From Bacillota bacterium (lineage in GTDB: Bacteria; Bacillota; Clostridia; Christensenellales; UMGS416): DNA of 64,000 nt. The translations under genes were made by a program, and so were the position numbers. Under the pieces are notes generated by a model. The model did not search any database. It was not told where the DNA came from and was given only the letters and a program-made list of their open reading frames with translations. The stretch is from the NCBI GenBank assembly GCA_023410875.1, contig JAEYPH010000056.1:62001-126000 (forward strand), given 5' to 3'. Positions 1 through 8,938 of this stretch are shown here, piece after piece. How positions within the stretch are numbered: position 1 is the stretch's first letter; every line of letters starts with the position of its first letter.

Positions 1-2
1 CG

Positions 3-413
3 GTGCACCACTACATGCGCGCCGAGGTCACAGAGAAGCTGCTCAATGCCAAGATCACGACCAACGCCCGCGCCGAAGCCCACAAGGCGCTGCGGCTGAC
101 GCCGCTTTTCATCAAGAACATCGCGATGAAGTTCACATTCCAGCGGGTGGGAGACCGCAAATCCACAACCAGCATATCCAACCTCGGTCTGGTGCGGCTG
201 CCCGAGGAGATGGCGCGCTATGTTGCGCGGATGGACTTCATTCTGGGCCCGCTGTCCCGCAACAGAGTTGTGTGCGGCGCGCTGACATACAACGGCGTAC
301 TGACGCTCAACTTCACGCGGACCATTCAGGAGAGCATGCTGGAGCGCACGTTCTTCCGGTTTCTCGTGAAGCTGGGCATCCCTGTGAAAGTGGAAAGCAA
401 CGACAGGTGGTAA
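3..413 (+). CDS. C-terminal part of an alcohol-acetyltransferase-like (condensation-fold) protein, cut by window edge
   Basis: The reading frame is open from the first bases of the window, so the true start lies upstream; about 136 residues remain. The conserved-looking end includes TSISNLGLVRLP, then a stretch with MDFILGP and LTYNGVLTLNFTRTI, which resembles the C-terminal half of condensation/acyltransferase-fold proteins annotated as alcohol acetyltransferases in Clostridia. These are often next to a DUF6320 gene, and one follows here 46 bp downstream on the same strand. The catalytic HxxxD motif would be in the missing part, so activity cannot be judged. Confidence 0.6.
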   Translation: MHHYMRAEVTEKLLNAKITTNARAEAHKALRLTPLFIKNIAMKFTFQRVGDRKSTTSISNLGLVRLPEEMARYVARMDFILGPLSRNRVVCGALTYNGVLTLNFTRTIQESMLERTFFRFLVKLGIPVKVESNDRW

Positions 414-459
414 CAACCCTGCGGCAACTGCCGGACAGGGCTATGGAGGGGGTTTGCTC

Positions 460-1164
460 ATGTCATACTGTGTGAACTGCGGCGTAGAACTTGCGGAAAG
501 CGAGAAGCGCTGCCCATTGTGCCATGTGGAGGTCGTGAACCCCAAAGCGCCGTGGGTGGAGCCGGAGGAGCGCCCATATCCGCGCCACATGGACACGATC
601 ATGAAGAGGATCGACCGGCGCTATTTCGCAACGCTGGCAGGGCTGCTGCTCACGATCCCCTGTGTCATCACGGTGCTGCTGAACATTCTGTCGGACAATG
701 GGATTACGTGGTCCTCCTACCTGATCGGCGCGGTGGCGGTCATGTATACGTGCGTGTTCCTGCCGTTCTTCTTCAAAAAATATCACACCGTAACCTTCCT
801 ATCGGCGGACTGCGCGGCCATGCTCCTATATCTGCTGTTCATCGAACGCATGAACGGCGGCCAGTGGTTCATGGGCCTGGGCCTGCCGCTGACGGCAGCG
901 GCCAGCGTGTGCATGCTGGCGCTGGCGCTGGTGTTCACCAAGGCCCGGCTTTCGATGCTCGTCAAGGTTGGCATCGTTCTGATCGCCGTCGGCGTGTTCA
1001 CGGTGTGCGCGGATGTGATCATCCGCCTCTATCTCTATGGGCGGATCGAACTGGCCTGGTCTTACTATGTGCTGATACCGTGCATGGTGCTGGGCGTGGC
1101 GGCGATGGTGATGGAGCACCGGCAAAACCTAAAAGAGCGGATCCGCCGCCGGCTGTTCTATTAA
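460..1164 (+). CDS. DUF6320-type zinc-ribbon membrane protein
   Basis: The protein starts with a rubredoxin-like zinc ribbon: CVNC near residues 4-7 and CPLC near 19-22. A charged linker follows, then about six hydrophobic segments spanning residues 60-220, ending in a basic tail (KERIRRRLFY). I chose the ATG at 460 because GGAGGGGG sits 7 bp upstream; an in-frame TTG at 454 would place the ribosome site too close. The layout matches DUF6320 proteins, which usually follow an acyltransferase gene as here. The role is unknown; a membrane partner of the upstream enzyme is inference only. Confidence 0.75.
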   Translation: MSYCVNCGVELAESEKRCPLCHVEVVNPKAPWVEPEERPYPRHMDTIMKRIDRRYFATLAGLLLTIPCVITVLLNILSDNGITWSSYLIGAVAVMYTCVFLPFFFKKYHTVTFLSADCAAMLLYLLFIERMNGGQWFMGLGLPLTAAASVCMLALALVFTKARLSMLVKVGIVLIAVGVFTVCADVIIRLYLYGRIELAWSYYVLIPCMVLGVAAMVMEHRQNLKERIRRRLFY

Positions 1165-1169
1165 GATCG

Positions 1170-1679
1170 TTATCGTACGAACAGTTCTCTGAAGGTTTTT
1201 GACTTCCTGTAGAACAAGTACAGCAGCACGTCGATGGCCAGGAAAACCGCGCTCTCGACGATGTACATCGGCGTGGCCATACCCAAGTCCGGCGGCAGCA
1301 GACAAGCCAAACCCGTATGGACAACATTGTAGCATCCGGCGATCAGCATATAGACCATAAGCATCCCAGGGACGCCGGCTTTCCTGCGCAGCAGCTGGAT
1401 GAGCGCAACAATGGCGAATACGAAGAAGAAGAGCGTATCCACGAGCTCCAGCGGATAGACGAATTTGAAAAGCGGGGTGTAGAGAGGGTCGGCGGAGCCC
1501 AGGATCTCGAAGAACCTGCCGCTGAGGATTTTGGGGACGTAGTATTGGGCCAGCGAATCAAAATGGGACCACACCTGCTGCACCATGACGCCCACCGTCA
1601 CGACCATCCCCATCCAGCCGATGTTTTCCTTCCAGCTAACCTTGGCGACTGTGCCCTTTGCCACCGGGATTGTTTCCAT
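1170..1679 (-). CDS. DUF2569-like four-helix membrane protein
   Basis: This 169-residue protein has about four hydrophobic segments (residues 20-45, 75-95, 103-125 and 135-158) and ends with a short basic tail containing FYRKSKTFRELFV, typical of DUF2569-like inner-membrane proteins. The ATG at 1679 has GGAGGTG five bases upstream. It converges on the DUF6320 gene with only 5 bp between stops, leaving no room for a separate terminator. Function is unknown. Confidence 0.6.
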   Translation of the reverse strand: METIPVAKGTVAKVSWKENIGWMGMVVTVGVMVQQVWSHFDSLAQYYVPKILSGRFFEILGSADPLYTPLFKFVYPLELVDTLFFFVFAIVALIQLLRRKAGVPGMLMVYMLIAGCYNVVHTGLACLLPPDLGMATPMYIVESAVFLAIDVLLYLFYRKSKTFRELFVR

Positions 1680-1737
1680 GGGGTCACCTCCAATTCGTTT
1701 TGTTGACAGCTCTCGATCGGCACTGCCACGTGCGCTC

Positions 1738-2613
1738 CTATGCGCCTACCGTCTCGCCTTTACGGCCGAGTCCAATACCAGTCAACCGGAGGAACCCAAA
1801 AACGATGGGGGCGCCCACCGTTATCCACAAGCCCATGATCATGTATCGCACGAAATCGAACACCGGCTGTTCGGGCAGCAGCAGTTTGATGCCCTCCTTC
1901 AAAGCCAGCACGACGGCGATGCCCAATGCAAACTTGACGATCTGTTTCCAGAAAGCTGCCTTGACATTGAACTGAACGAATTTACTTTCCAAGGAGTATC
2001 CGACCAAAAAGCTGCAGAACGTCGCCGCGGTCTTCACGAGGTCCGCGGAATCGCGCCACACATACACCGCAGCCAGAGCCGGAATCAGAAGCAGCAGATG
2101 AATCTGCTTCCTGTTTTTACGCTGGGCGTATTCAAAAGCGTAATCCGCAACAAAAACCGATGCGGTACCGATGAGAACTGCCCCCAGCACATCGATGGGC
2201 CAATGCACGCCGAGATAGAGCCTGGAAACGGCGACCAGCAAAATCAGCAGGCAGCCTATCGCATAAACCCAGGCGCGGTGCAGCTTTTTCATCAGCGAGA
2301 CCAGAAAGGACGTGATGTTCTGCGTATGCCCGCTGGGAAAGGATGTGCCGGTTGCCGTCTCCACCCGCAGGCTGCGGATGCCCTCCACACCGATGGGCCG
2401 CGGCGCAAGAAAGATGCTCTTGGCCACGCCGTTGATGACGCCGCTGAGCAGGAACGCGAAGGACAGCTTATAGCCGTACCGCTTGTCGATGCACCAGAAA
2501 ACCAGCGCCAGCATCACGATGTAGAAGTACTCCTCCCCGAGCATCGTGACGGTCTGAAAGAAGCTGTCCAGAAAAGGGCTGGAGAAGGTTTGTATGAATC
2601 GGATGATTTCCAT
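1738..2613 (-). CDS. PAP2-family membrane phosphatase
   Basis: All three PAP2 signature blocks are present: K-(x)6-RP as KSIFLAPRP near residues 85-93, PSGH near 112-115 and SRLYLGVHWPID near 150-161. Several transmembrane segments surround them, and a longer than usual C-terminal membrane region (to residue 291) follows. Such enzymes dephosphorylate lipid phosphates such as undecaprenyl pyrophosphate or phosphatidic acid; which one cannot be told. The start has AAGGAGG seven bases upstream. It follows the two URO-D-fold genes on the same strand after 60 bp and may be read through from them. Confidence 0.88.
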   Translation of the reverse strand: MEIIRFIQTFSSPFLDSFFQTVTMLGEEYFYIVMLALVFWCIDKRYGYKLSFAFLLSGVINGVAKSIFLAPRPIGVEGIRSLRVETATGTSFPSGHTQNITSFLVSLMKKLHRAWVYAIGCLLILLVAVSRLYLGVHWPIDVLGAVLIGTASVFVADYAFEYAQRKNRKQIHLLLLIPALAAVYVWRDSADLVKTAATFCSFLVGYSLESKFVQFNVKAAFWKQIVKFALGIAVVLALKEGIKLLLPEQPVFDFVRYMIMGLWITVGAPIVFGFLRLTGIGLGRKGETVGA

Positions 2614-2673
2614 ATTTCAACCTCCTTATGCCATGATTATAGCGCCGACCGAAATCGTTCTGCAATCCCTTTA

Positions 2674-3903
2674 TCAATACCTCCGGTCAATCTCATCCCG
2701 CACAATCCGCGTCCAACGTATGATCGCGTCTCCGTCGCCCGAAACGGTCTCCACATCCTTGAGCGTGATGTCGAACTTGCAACCGTTGGCGTCCAGGATA
2801 TCGAAGGTCTCGCGCAGATTGCCGCGCACAAAGTCCTCGTCCACACCAAAGGAAACGGCGGTCGAAGGGTTGGGCCGCCAGGAAACGATATAATCCCCGC
2901 CGATCTGCTGCGCGCACGCTTGGACGTCGGCAAAGGGCGAAACGGCGATGCGCCGCAGGTTTTTCAGACCCTTCAGCACGCTGATCTTTCTTGTAAGGTC
3001 TTCGCAGCACCCGTAGGCCACCAGGCCGTAGCGCTCCATGATCGGCTTCTGATAATCGAACATGAACTCCTTGAAGGCATCGGGGCCGATGGTCGCGTAT
3101 TCCTGAGCGGCCATGAAACCCCAGAGCTCCCGCGTGCCGACGGGAGGCTGCCCCGCCTGGGGAGGCGGCAGTTCATCGGCGTAGGGCATCGCCTGGTTCT
3201 GGTGGTTGGTCAGCCGGAAGCCGTTGGCCGCCTCGGTCTGGTCAATGTGCATGAGGATCTTGCTCTGCATGAAGGACAGCAATCTATGCAGCCACTCCGG
3301 CCGGTCGTAGATGTCCCACATGATCTGTTCCAGGCCGCGCAACTTGGCCAGATACTGGGCGATGTCATTGGCCCACATGCCGCACAGCAGGCCCTGTCGG
3401 TCCACCTCAACGTCCAATATGCCGCCGACTGCGTTATACAGCCGGTCGAAGCGCTGCTGTGTCGCGTCTTCGTCCACCCGGTAGTCGGCCACGCGGAGCT
3501 TCTCGATGTCCTCTTCCTCGATGAGGGAGGGCCTGAACGCCGCAGCGCCGCCGGAAACCTTCTCGCCCAGTGTTGCCGGCAAGCCAAAGACGCCTTCGGG
3601 AGAGCTGTCCAGCGCCGCCCGCACGCTCAGATAAGGCTCGATGATGTAGTCGTCGGCGATCTTCATTCGGTAGCGGTTCAGGAGGAAATCCGTTTCCAGG
3701 CATCTAAAGTACGGGTCTTCGCACTGGAGTTCCGAGGGGCTCAGAAATTCGTGGAAGGGAATGGCCCGGATGTAGATGAGCGGACGGGTGAAGTGCAAGC
3801 TGTTGTGGTGGCTCCACGCCGCGCGCCGCCTGTGCATTTCCTCGCTCGTCGCGTATTCCAGCGTTTCCTTGGCCAGGTCCCGTATTCTGAGAATGTCTTT
3901 CAT
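2674..3903 (-). CDS. Uroporphyrinogen-decarboxylase-fold protein (URO-D/methyltransferase superfamily), A
   Basis: The 409-residue protein has the long helical N-terminus and TIM-barrel C-terminal half of the URO-D superfamily. In place of the H-x-C-G zinc motif of corrinoid methyltransferases (MtaA type) it carries VAYGCCEDL, and a later SWRPNP motif, both features of an uncharacterised URO-D-like family in Clostridia. The ATG at 3903 is preceded by an almost complete anti-SD match, GAGGTGATCCT. It is the last gene of the long minus-strand carbohydrate locus. True haem synthesis is unlikely because no hem genes are near and key motifs differ; the substrate is unknown. Confidence 0.75.
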   Translation of the reverse strand: MKDILRIRDLAKETLEYATSEEMHRRRAAWSHHNSLHFTRPLIYIRAIPFHEFLSPSELQCEDPYFRCLETDFLLNRYRMKIADDYIIEPYLSVRAALDSSPEGVFGLPATLGEKVSGGAAAFRPSLIEEEDIEKLRVADYRVDEDATQQRFDRLYNAVGGILDVEVDRQGLLCGMWANDIAQYLAKLRGLEQIMWDIYDRPEWLHRLLSFMQSKILMHIDQTEAANGFRLTNHQNQAMPYADELPPPQAGQPPVGTRELWGFMAAQEYATIGPDAFKEFMFDYQKPIMERYGLVAYGCCEDLTRKISVLKGLKNLRRIAVSPFADVQACAQQIGGDYIVSWRPNPSTAVSFGVDEDFVRGNLRETFDILDANGCKFDITLKDVETVSGDGDAIIRWTRIVRDEIDRRY

Positions 3904-3952
3904 AGGATCACCTCATAAAAGCGTCGTGTTCTACGGGCGTGCAGCCCATCGC

Positions 3953-5053
3953 TTACAGGCGGTTCCAGTGCCTGTCCGCATGGTCCAGCAGGCGCCGGGC
4001 CTGCTCCATCGTCATGTCCGGGAAGATCAAATACAGCCCCGTGGAGCCCAGGCGATCGATGAGCCTGTCCGCGCCGCGCAGCCAGTGCTCCAAGTCGCCG
4101 TCGTAGATCGAAACCCACAGCCCCTTACCCGCGCGCCGCACCTTGTCGTAGATCGGGTACCATTTTTCGCTGGCGCCGTCGGGCTGCCCGGCGCCGGCGG
4201 TCCATTGCAGCGCGTCCAGGCGCTGGATGCCCATCAGGGCGTCCAGATGCCGTATCGCGTCGGGGCCGTCCAGGTGATACAGCGAGTTTCGCAGCCGCTG
4301 CACCTGCCGGGTAAGCGACGGCACGATGAACTGTTGGAACTGCCGGGGGGACATCATCGCGGAGAAGTCGCACTGCACCTTGGCCGTGCGCCCCGGCCCC
4401 CAGATGTGGAAGGCCGTGTACACGCTGCCGGCCTGTTCGTCCCGCGTCAGGTCGTAGAATGTGTCGTAATACTGGAAGTACAGCTCGTCCACGCGGTCAA
4501 TGGCCCGCTGCACGAGGTCGGGATGGTCCATCAGGTCGTAGCACAGCGCCTGCGGACCCCGCATCGCGGCGACGATGTCGATGTTCTCGATGATGTCGGG
4601 GATCGCCACGGGGAAATCGCCCCGGGCGAGCTCCACGGCCCGGGCGATCACATCCCGATGGATGTTCCACCAAGGATTGCTTGGATCGAAGTCCAGGTCC
4701 ACGAGTTCGCCGATGTCCTCGGCGCACTCCCGGTACCACACCGTGTCCGGGGCAAACACGGGCTCCGCGCCCAGGTAGGTCGCCATGGACCCCGGCCCCA
4801 GGTTCAGCGAGACGCTCGGGAAGGCGTCCGCCAAAAACCGATGCGCCCGGCAGTGGTTGCGCTGCTGGGCGACCAGCCGCTGGGCGCTCAGGTATTGGTC
4901 CTGCAGGTTTTGGGGCTCGGAGATGCTTTCCAGCGGCTCCAGCGGCTGCTCCCGGCGGGCGACGACGCGCATCAGCGGCCTGCCGAAGTCCTCCCTGGCC
5001 CACCAGGATTGGAAATTGCGCTTGGTCTGCTCCCAGTTTTCCACGTACTTCAA
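3953..5053 (-). CDS. Uroporphyrinogen-decarboxylase-fold protein, B
   Basis: This is a second, divergent URO-D-superfamily member (366 aa). The barrel contains LYHLDGPDAIRHLDALM followed by LDALQWTAGAG; HLDG takes the place of the H-x-C zinc motif, so metal binding, if any, would differ from MtaA/CmuA. The start is the TTG at 5053, with GGGAGG seven bases upstream; no better ATG exists. It lies 50 bp before its paralogue and in the same direction. Two unlike URO-D-fold proteins beside each other suggest a heteromer or sequential steps, but this is inference. Confidence 0.7.
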   Translation of the reverse strand: MKYVENWEQTKRNFQSWWAREDFGRPLMRVVARREQPLEPLESISEPQNLQDQYLSAQRLVAQQRNHCRAHRFLADAFPSVSLNLGPGSMATYLGAEPVFAPDTVWYRECAEDIGELVDLDFDPSNPWWNIHRDVIARAVELARGDFPVAIPDIIENIDIVAAMRGPQALCYDLMDHPDLVQRAIDRVDELYFQYYDTFYDLTRDEQAGSVYTAFHIWGPGRTAKVQCDFSAMMSPRQFQQFIVPSLTRQVQRLRNSLYHLDGPDAIRHLDALMGIQRLDALQWTAGAGQPDGASEKWYPIYDKVRRAGKGLWVSIYDGDLEHWLRGADRLIDRLGSTGLYLIFPDMTMEQARRLLDHADRHWNRL

Positions 5054-5171
5054 ATGCTTGCCTCCCCGTCTATGGGCGCGCTTCGCCTCGCATAGATATC
5101 TTCCTATCTATTCGCCAGAGCTTCGCGCGTACCTTCCGGGGCGGTTCGTATCGAGTGAGAGTGGTTCCTTG

Positions 5172-5753
5172 TCAGCTCAGACAGCTCCAGCCCCGCAGTT
5201 CTTCCCACCAGCCAAAGGCAACCCTGCCGGAGGCCGAGGCCTGCGGGTTCTCCGGCGCGGACAGAAAGACCAAAAACGACCCGCCGGGCGGAAAGATCAG
5301 CTTGCCGTTCTCCGTCTCCACCAGGGTGGTCTCCGGCTGGCCCCGCCGCACAAACGCCTTGATGCCTCCCTGGGGCAATCCGGCAACGTCGTTGGCGTAC
5401 TGCAGCCGCACCCGCGGCGCCGGCGGCGGCACAATCGCCGTGTCGGTCGGCGTGGTCGGGCTTTCGAAAACGGCTTGTCCCGGCGCGGCGGCATTAAACC
5501 AAAACTGAGCGCGGAACGGCGTCTCGTCGACGTCCGAAACGGTCCAGACGTTCACGAACAGGTTAACACCGGAATCCGGCGGGTTGTACAATCTTGCCCA
5601 AGCCCCCCGCCCAGGCCCGAAGTACATATCGTCGGCGTAGCCGATGAAGTACGAGCCACGTAACGACTGATAAAGCTCCATCGGAATGCTGACCGTTTTA
5701 GAAATGTCACAATGCGGGGTGTATTGCGCCGCGGAGCGATTGCCATACGTCAT
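5172..5753 (-). CDS. DUF6143-like protein
   Basis: The 193-residue soluble protein has no signal peptide. It contains FVNVWTVSDV, AQFWFNAAAPG and a T/P-rich strand region (SPTTPTDTAIVPPP), which I associate with the DUF6143 family, known only as uncharacterised proteins of Bacillota. The ATG at 5753 has AGGAAGG at good spacing; an upstream extension of the open frame has no ribosome site. It sits between the importer genes (107 bp) and the URO-D-fold pair (118 bp). Function unknown; the family assignment is from memory of its motifs. Confidence 0.6.
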   Translation of the reverse strand: MTYGNRSAAQYTPHCDISKTVSIPMELYQSLRGSYFIGYADDMYFGPGRGAWARLYNPPDSGVNLFVNVWTVSDVDETPFRAQFWFNAAAPGQAVFESPTTPTDTAIVPPPAPRVRLQYANDVAGLPQGGIKAFVRRGQPETTLVETENGKLIFPPGGSFLVFLSAPENPQASASGRVAFGWWEELRGWSCLS

Positions 5754-5860
5754 ATCGTACACCTTCCTCAGGGGCAAAAAGCCCCTTTGGCACCATATGC
5801 AGCGCAAACCGGGCGCGTGAGATTGCGCCTCCCCACGGCCCTTGCGGTTCGGATTCCCGG

Positions 5861-6733
5861 CTATTCTTTCACGCTGCCGCTCAAGATACCGGCGACGAAA
5901 TATTTCTGCAGCGCGAAGAACACGACCAGGATGACGCTGCTGGACACAAGCGTGGCCGCCATCAGCTGGTTCCAGAAGATCTCGCCTTCGTTGCGGAAGC
6001 GCGTCAGCGCCAGCTGCACGGTCGTGATGGCATCCTGCCCGCTGTCGGTCATCACCAGCGGCCACGTGTATTCGTTCCACGCGCCGGTGAACTTGAGCAC
6101 AGCCAGCGCCCCCAGGATGGGGCCGGAGAGCGGAAGATACACGCGCACGAAGGTACGGAACCTGCCGCAGCCATCCATGCGCGCCGCCTCATCCAGCTCC
6201 CGCGGGAACATCACATAGAACTGCCTGCACATAAACACGCCGAAGGAGCCGGCGATATAGGGCAGGATCAACCCAGCGTAGGTATTTACGAGGCCCGTAC
6301 CGCCAGAGCCCGTGATGTCATTGCCGCCCATCAGCGGGAAGTTCTTCATCAGCAGAAAAAGCGGTACCAGCGTAACCTGCGGCGGTATCATCATGCCGGC
6401 CAAGATGAGCACGAACAGCGGCCTGCGCAGCGGGAACTCGATCCTTGCAAAGGCGTAGCCGGTCATGGCGTTGATGAACAGACTGAGCACGGTGGCCGTG
6501 CCCGCCGTAAAGGCACTGTTGAACAGATACCTGCCCCAGTCGCCATTGGTCAGCGCATCGGCATAGTTGCTGAGCAGCACCGGGCGCGGCACCAACGTAA
6601 GCTGCGGCGAATAAATCTGCGCCATGCTCTGCAGCGAAACCGACGCCATGATGACAAGGGGAAAGCCTGCCGCCGCAATGAACAGCGCCAGGATGCACCA
6701 GCCGATGATTCTGCCTGTCCGCGTGTCCATCAT
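5861..6733 (-). CDS. Sugar ABC transporter permease, MalG type
   Basis: A 290-residue permease with six predicted membrane segments. It has the inner-membrane permease EAA loop, ELDEAARMDGCGRFRTF, near residue 190, which docks the ATPase. The C-terminal end FVAGILSGSVKE is typical of MalG-like subunits. It overlaps the stop of the partner permease by 4 bp, so the two are probably translationally coupled. With the binding protein at 7659-8903 it forms a CUT1-type carbohydrate importer. No ATPase gene is nearby. Confidence 0.93.
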   Translation of the reverse strand: MMDTRTGRIIGWCILALFIAAAGFPLVIMASVSLQSMAQIYSPQLTLVPRPVLLSNYADALTNGDWGRYLFNSAFTAGTATVLSLFINAMTGYAFARIEFPLRRPLFVLILAGMMIPPQVTLVPLFLLMKNFPLMGGNDITGSGGTGLVNTYAGLILPYIAGSFGVFMCRQFYVMFPRELDEAARMDGCGRFRTFVRVYLPLSGPILGALAVLKFTGAWNEYTWPLVMTDSGQDAITTVQLALTRFRNEGEIFWNQLMAATLVSSSVILVVFFALQKYFVAGILSGSVKE

Positions 6734-7632
6734 CGTTTGTCCCGGCTTTCCGGCATCTGGCCGCCGAACTTCAGGTTCAGTATCGTAATCACAAAGATGA
6801 TGAGGAACAGCACCACGGACATCGCCGACGCATAGCCCATCTTAAACTCCGAGAAGGCCCGCATGTAGATTTGATGGGTGATGGTCGTGGTGGCGTCCAC
6901 CGGGCCGCCGTTGGTCATGATGCGTACCTGCTCGAAGGTTTTGAAGCACTCGATGGAAAGCGTGGCCAGCAGGAAAAAGCTGACCGGCCGGATGCTGGGC
7001 AGCGTGATGTGCCAGGTGCTGCGCAGGAATCCCGCACCGTCCACCCGGGCGGCGTCGTACAGGCTCTGGGGCACACCCTGCAGCGCGGCCAGATAGAGGA
7101 TCATCACATAGCCCATGTTCTTCCAGATGTTCACGATGATCAGGCAAGGCAGAGCCAGACGCTCGTCGAACAGCCAATCGCTGCCCTGCAGCCCCAGCGC
7201 CCACAACGCCTTGTTCAAAAGCCCCGCGCCAGGTTCAAACATGTAAAGCCAGATCATCGAGACCGCCACCATCGACGACACATAGGGGACCATCAGCAGC
7301 GCCCGCGCGGCGAACATCAACCGGCTTTGGCGGTTCACGCACAGCGATGCCACAAAGCCCAGCACCATCAGCGGCAGGATGGAGCACACGGCAAACACCA
7401 GCGTGTTCTGCACCGAGCGCAGGAAGCTCTGGTCCCGCAGCAGCTTCATGTAGTTGCTGATGCCGGTGAAATCCTTGGAGCCCAGGCTGTAGTTCGTGAA
7501 GCTGTTGATGAAGTTCTGGATCAGCGGGTAGAGTACGAATGCCGCGAAGAACAGGAAAAAAGGCAATATCAGCAAATATGCTGATATTGCATCCTTGGTT
7601 ATGACGGGTTTCCTTTTTTGTTGTTTCAGCAC
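6730..7632 (-). CDS. Sugar ABC transporter permease, MalF/UgpA type
   Basis: A 300-residue permease with six membrane helices; the EAA loop reads SLYDAARVDGAGFLRSTW near residue 190. The start is the GTG at 7632 with AAAGGTG just upstream. The gene lies 26 bp after the binding-protein gene and overlaps the second permease by 4 bp. Probable role: import of an oligosaccharide or glycoside released by the sulfatases and oxidoreductases of this locus. Confidence 0.92.
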   Translation of the reverse strand: MLKQQKRKPVITKDAISAYLLILPFFLFFAAFVLYPLIQNFINSFTNYSLGSKDFTGISNYMKLLRDQSFLRSVQNTLVFAVCSILPLMVLGFVASLCVNRQSRLMFAARALLMVPYVSSMVAVSMIWLYMFEPGAGLLNKALWALGLQGSDWLFDERLALPCLIIVNIWKNMGYVMILYLAALQGVPQSLYDAARVDGAGFLRSTWHITLPSIRPVSFFLLATLSIECFKTFEQVRIMTNGGPVDATTTITHQIYMRAFSEFKMGYASAMSVVLFLIIFVITILNLKFGGQMPESRDKR

Positions 7633-7658
7633 GTTACACCTTTAGGAGGCAGATTGAC

Positions 7659-8903
7659 TTATTTTAATTCATCCAGCAGCTTCTGCTGCGCTGCCTTCAG
7701 TGCGTCCTGCGCAGAGGCCTTGCTGTAGAGCACCTGCTGCACCATGTCGTTGCGGATCTTCTGGAAGGAAGCCGCCCAGGTGGTGCGGGGCATGCCGATG
7801 CCGTTGGCCACGCAGTCCGCCCGCACAGCGTTCATCGGGTTCAGGGCGGTGAAGGCCTCCACCTGTGACTTGCGGGTTACCGGAATATTCAGATCGGCAG
7901 CGCGTTTGAGCACTTCCTCGTTGGTCAGCGCGAAGGAGATGAACTTGAAAGCCGCGTCGGGATATTTGCAGTTGCCGCCGATGAAGAGCATGTTGCAGCC
8001 GGAGAAGGTTGCCTGCTCCTTGCCGGCATTGGCCGGGGGCAGCGCGATGCCGACCTTGTCCTTGAACTCGGCATTCTTGAGCATGCCGGTCAGCGCTACG
8101 TTGTTAATGAGCGTCATGGCCGCCTTACCGCTCACAAAGGGGTTGACCTCGGTGTTGCTGAAGGGGATGCTGACATCACCCACAAAGGATGACAGGAAGT
8201 CGAAGGCCTCCGCCTTTTCCGGCGTGTCCAGCGTGGGGTTGCCGTCGGCGTCGTAGTAGCGGCCGCCGTTGCCAAAGACAAAGCAGTCGAACTCTACGAA
8301 GTTGCCCGCGGATTTGGGGAAGGAAAAGCCGGATTGCACGATGTTACCGCCGTCCTTCACGGTCAGCTTCTGAGCATATTCCTTGAGCTCATCCCAGGTC
8401 TTCGGGGGCTGCTCAGGGTCCAGCCCGGCGTTCTGGAACAGGTCCTTGCGGTAGGCGAAGATGTAGGGCGTCGTGGAATAGGCCAGGCCATAAATTTCCT
8501 TTTTGTAGGTGCCGTTGGCCAGCACGCTGGGCATGATGTCGTCCTTGCCTTCCCAAGTGTCGAAATACTTGGTGATGGGCTGGTAGTTCTTGGCTTCGAC
8601 ACGGGCGGCAACGGACATGATGCCGTGGCCGATGATGTCCGGGCCCATGCCGGCGGTGAACATCGAGTTGAGCTTGGTCTCCATGGGTTCGCCGATGGCG
8701 GCGTCATCATACTCGATCTTGATGCCGGGGTTCTTCTCCTGGAAACGGGAAATCAGGCCCTTCCAGTATTCGGCCTCCGGGGCGTCGTTGCCGATGCGCA
8801 CGAACTTCAATGTGATGTCCTGACCCTTGGCAGTCTGCTGTGCGCAGCCCACCGGCAGGCACACGAGCAGTGCGATCAAAAGGATGGTCAGCAGCTTTTT
8901 CAT
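7659..8903 (-). CDS. Sugar-binding lipoprotein of CUT1 importer (solute-binding family 1)
   Basis: The 414-residue protein begins with a lipoprotein signal (MKKLLTILLIALLVCLPVGC), with the modified cysteine at residue 20. The mature part is a periplasmic-binding-protein fold of MalE/UgpB type with alternating domain segments such as PKTWDELKEYAQKL and NALTNEEV-like C-terminal helices. I start at the ATG at 8903 because AGGAG lies eight bases upstream; the frame continues upstream without a site. It is the first gene of the importer trio, directly after a sulfatase, which suggests a sulfated or desulfated glycoside ligand. Confidence 0.9.
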   Translation of the reverse strand: MKKLLTILLIALLVCLPVGCAQQTAKGQDITLKFVRIGNDAPEAEYWKGLISRFQEKNPGIKIEYDDAAIGEPMETKLNSMFTAGMGPDIIGHGIMSVAARVEAKNYQPITKYFDTWEGKDDIMPSVLANGTYKKEIYGLAYSTTPYIFAYRKDLFQNAGLDPEQPPKTWDELKEYAQKLTVKDGGNIVQSGFSFPKSAGNFVEFDCFVFGNGGRYYDADGNPTLDTPEKAEAFDFLSSFVGDVSIPFSNTEVNPFVSGKAAMTLINNVALTGMLKNAEFKDKVGIALPPANAGKEQATFSGCNMLFIGGNCKYPDAAFKFISFALTNEEVLKRAADLNIPVTRKSQVEAFTALNPMNAVRADCVANGIGMPRTTWAASFQKIRNDMVQQVLYSKASAQDALKAAQQKLLDELK

Positions 8904-8938
8904 GGCTCTTCTCCTCTTATACTTCTCTGTTTGATGGA

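Noticed and set aside
454..459. Alternative TTG start for the DUF6320 protein
   Set aside because: It would lie 1 base from the GGAGGGGG site; the ATG at 460 has ideal spacing.
2674..5053. Haem biosynthesis (hemE) or corrinoid-dependent demethylation
   Set aside because: No other hem gene and no corrinoid protein or activase are near, and the metal motif differs from both groups.
5092..5111. Small inverted repeat ATAGATA/TATCTAT between the DUF6143 and URO-D-fold genes
   Set aside because: Seven AT-rich base pairs are too weak for a terminator and too common to be called an operator.
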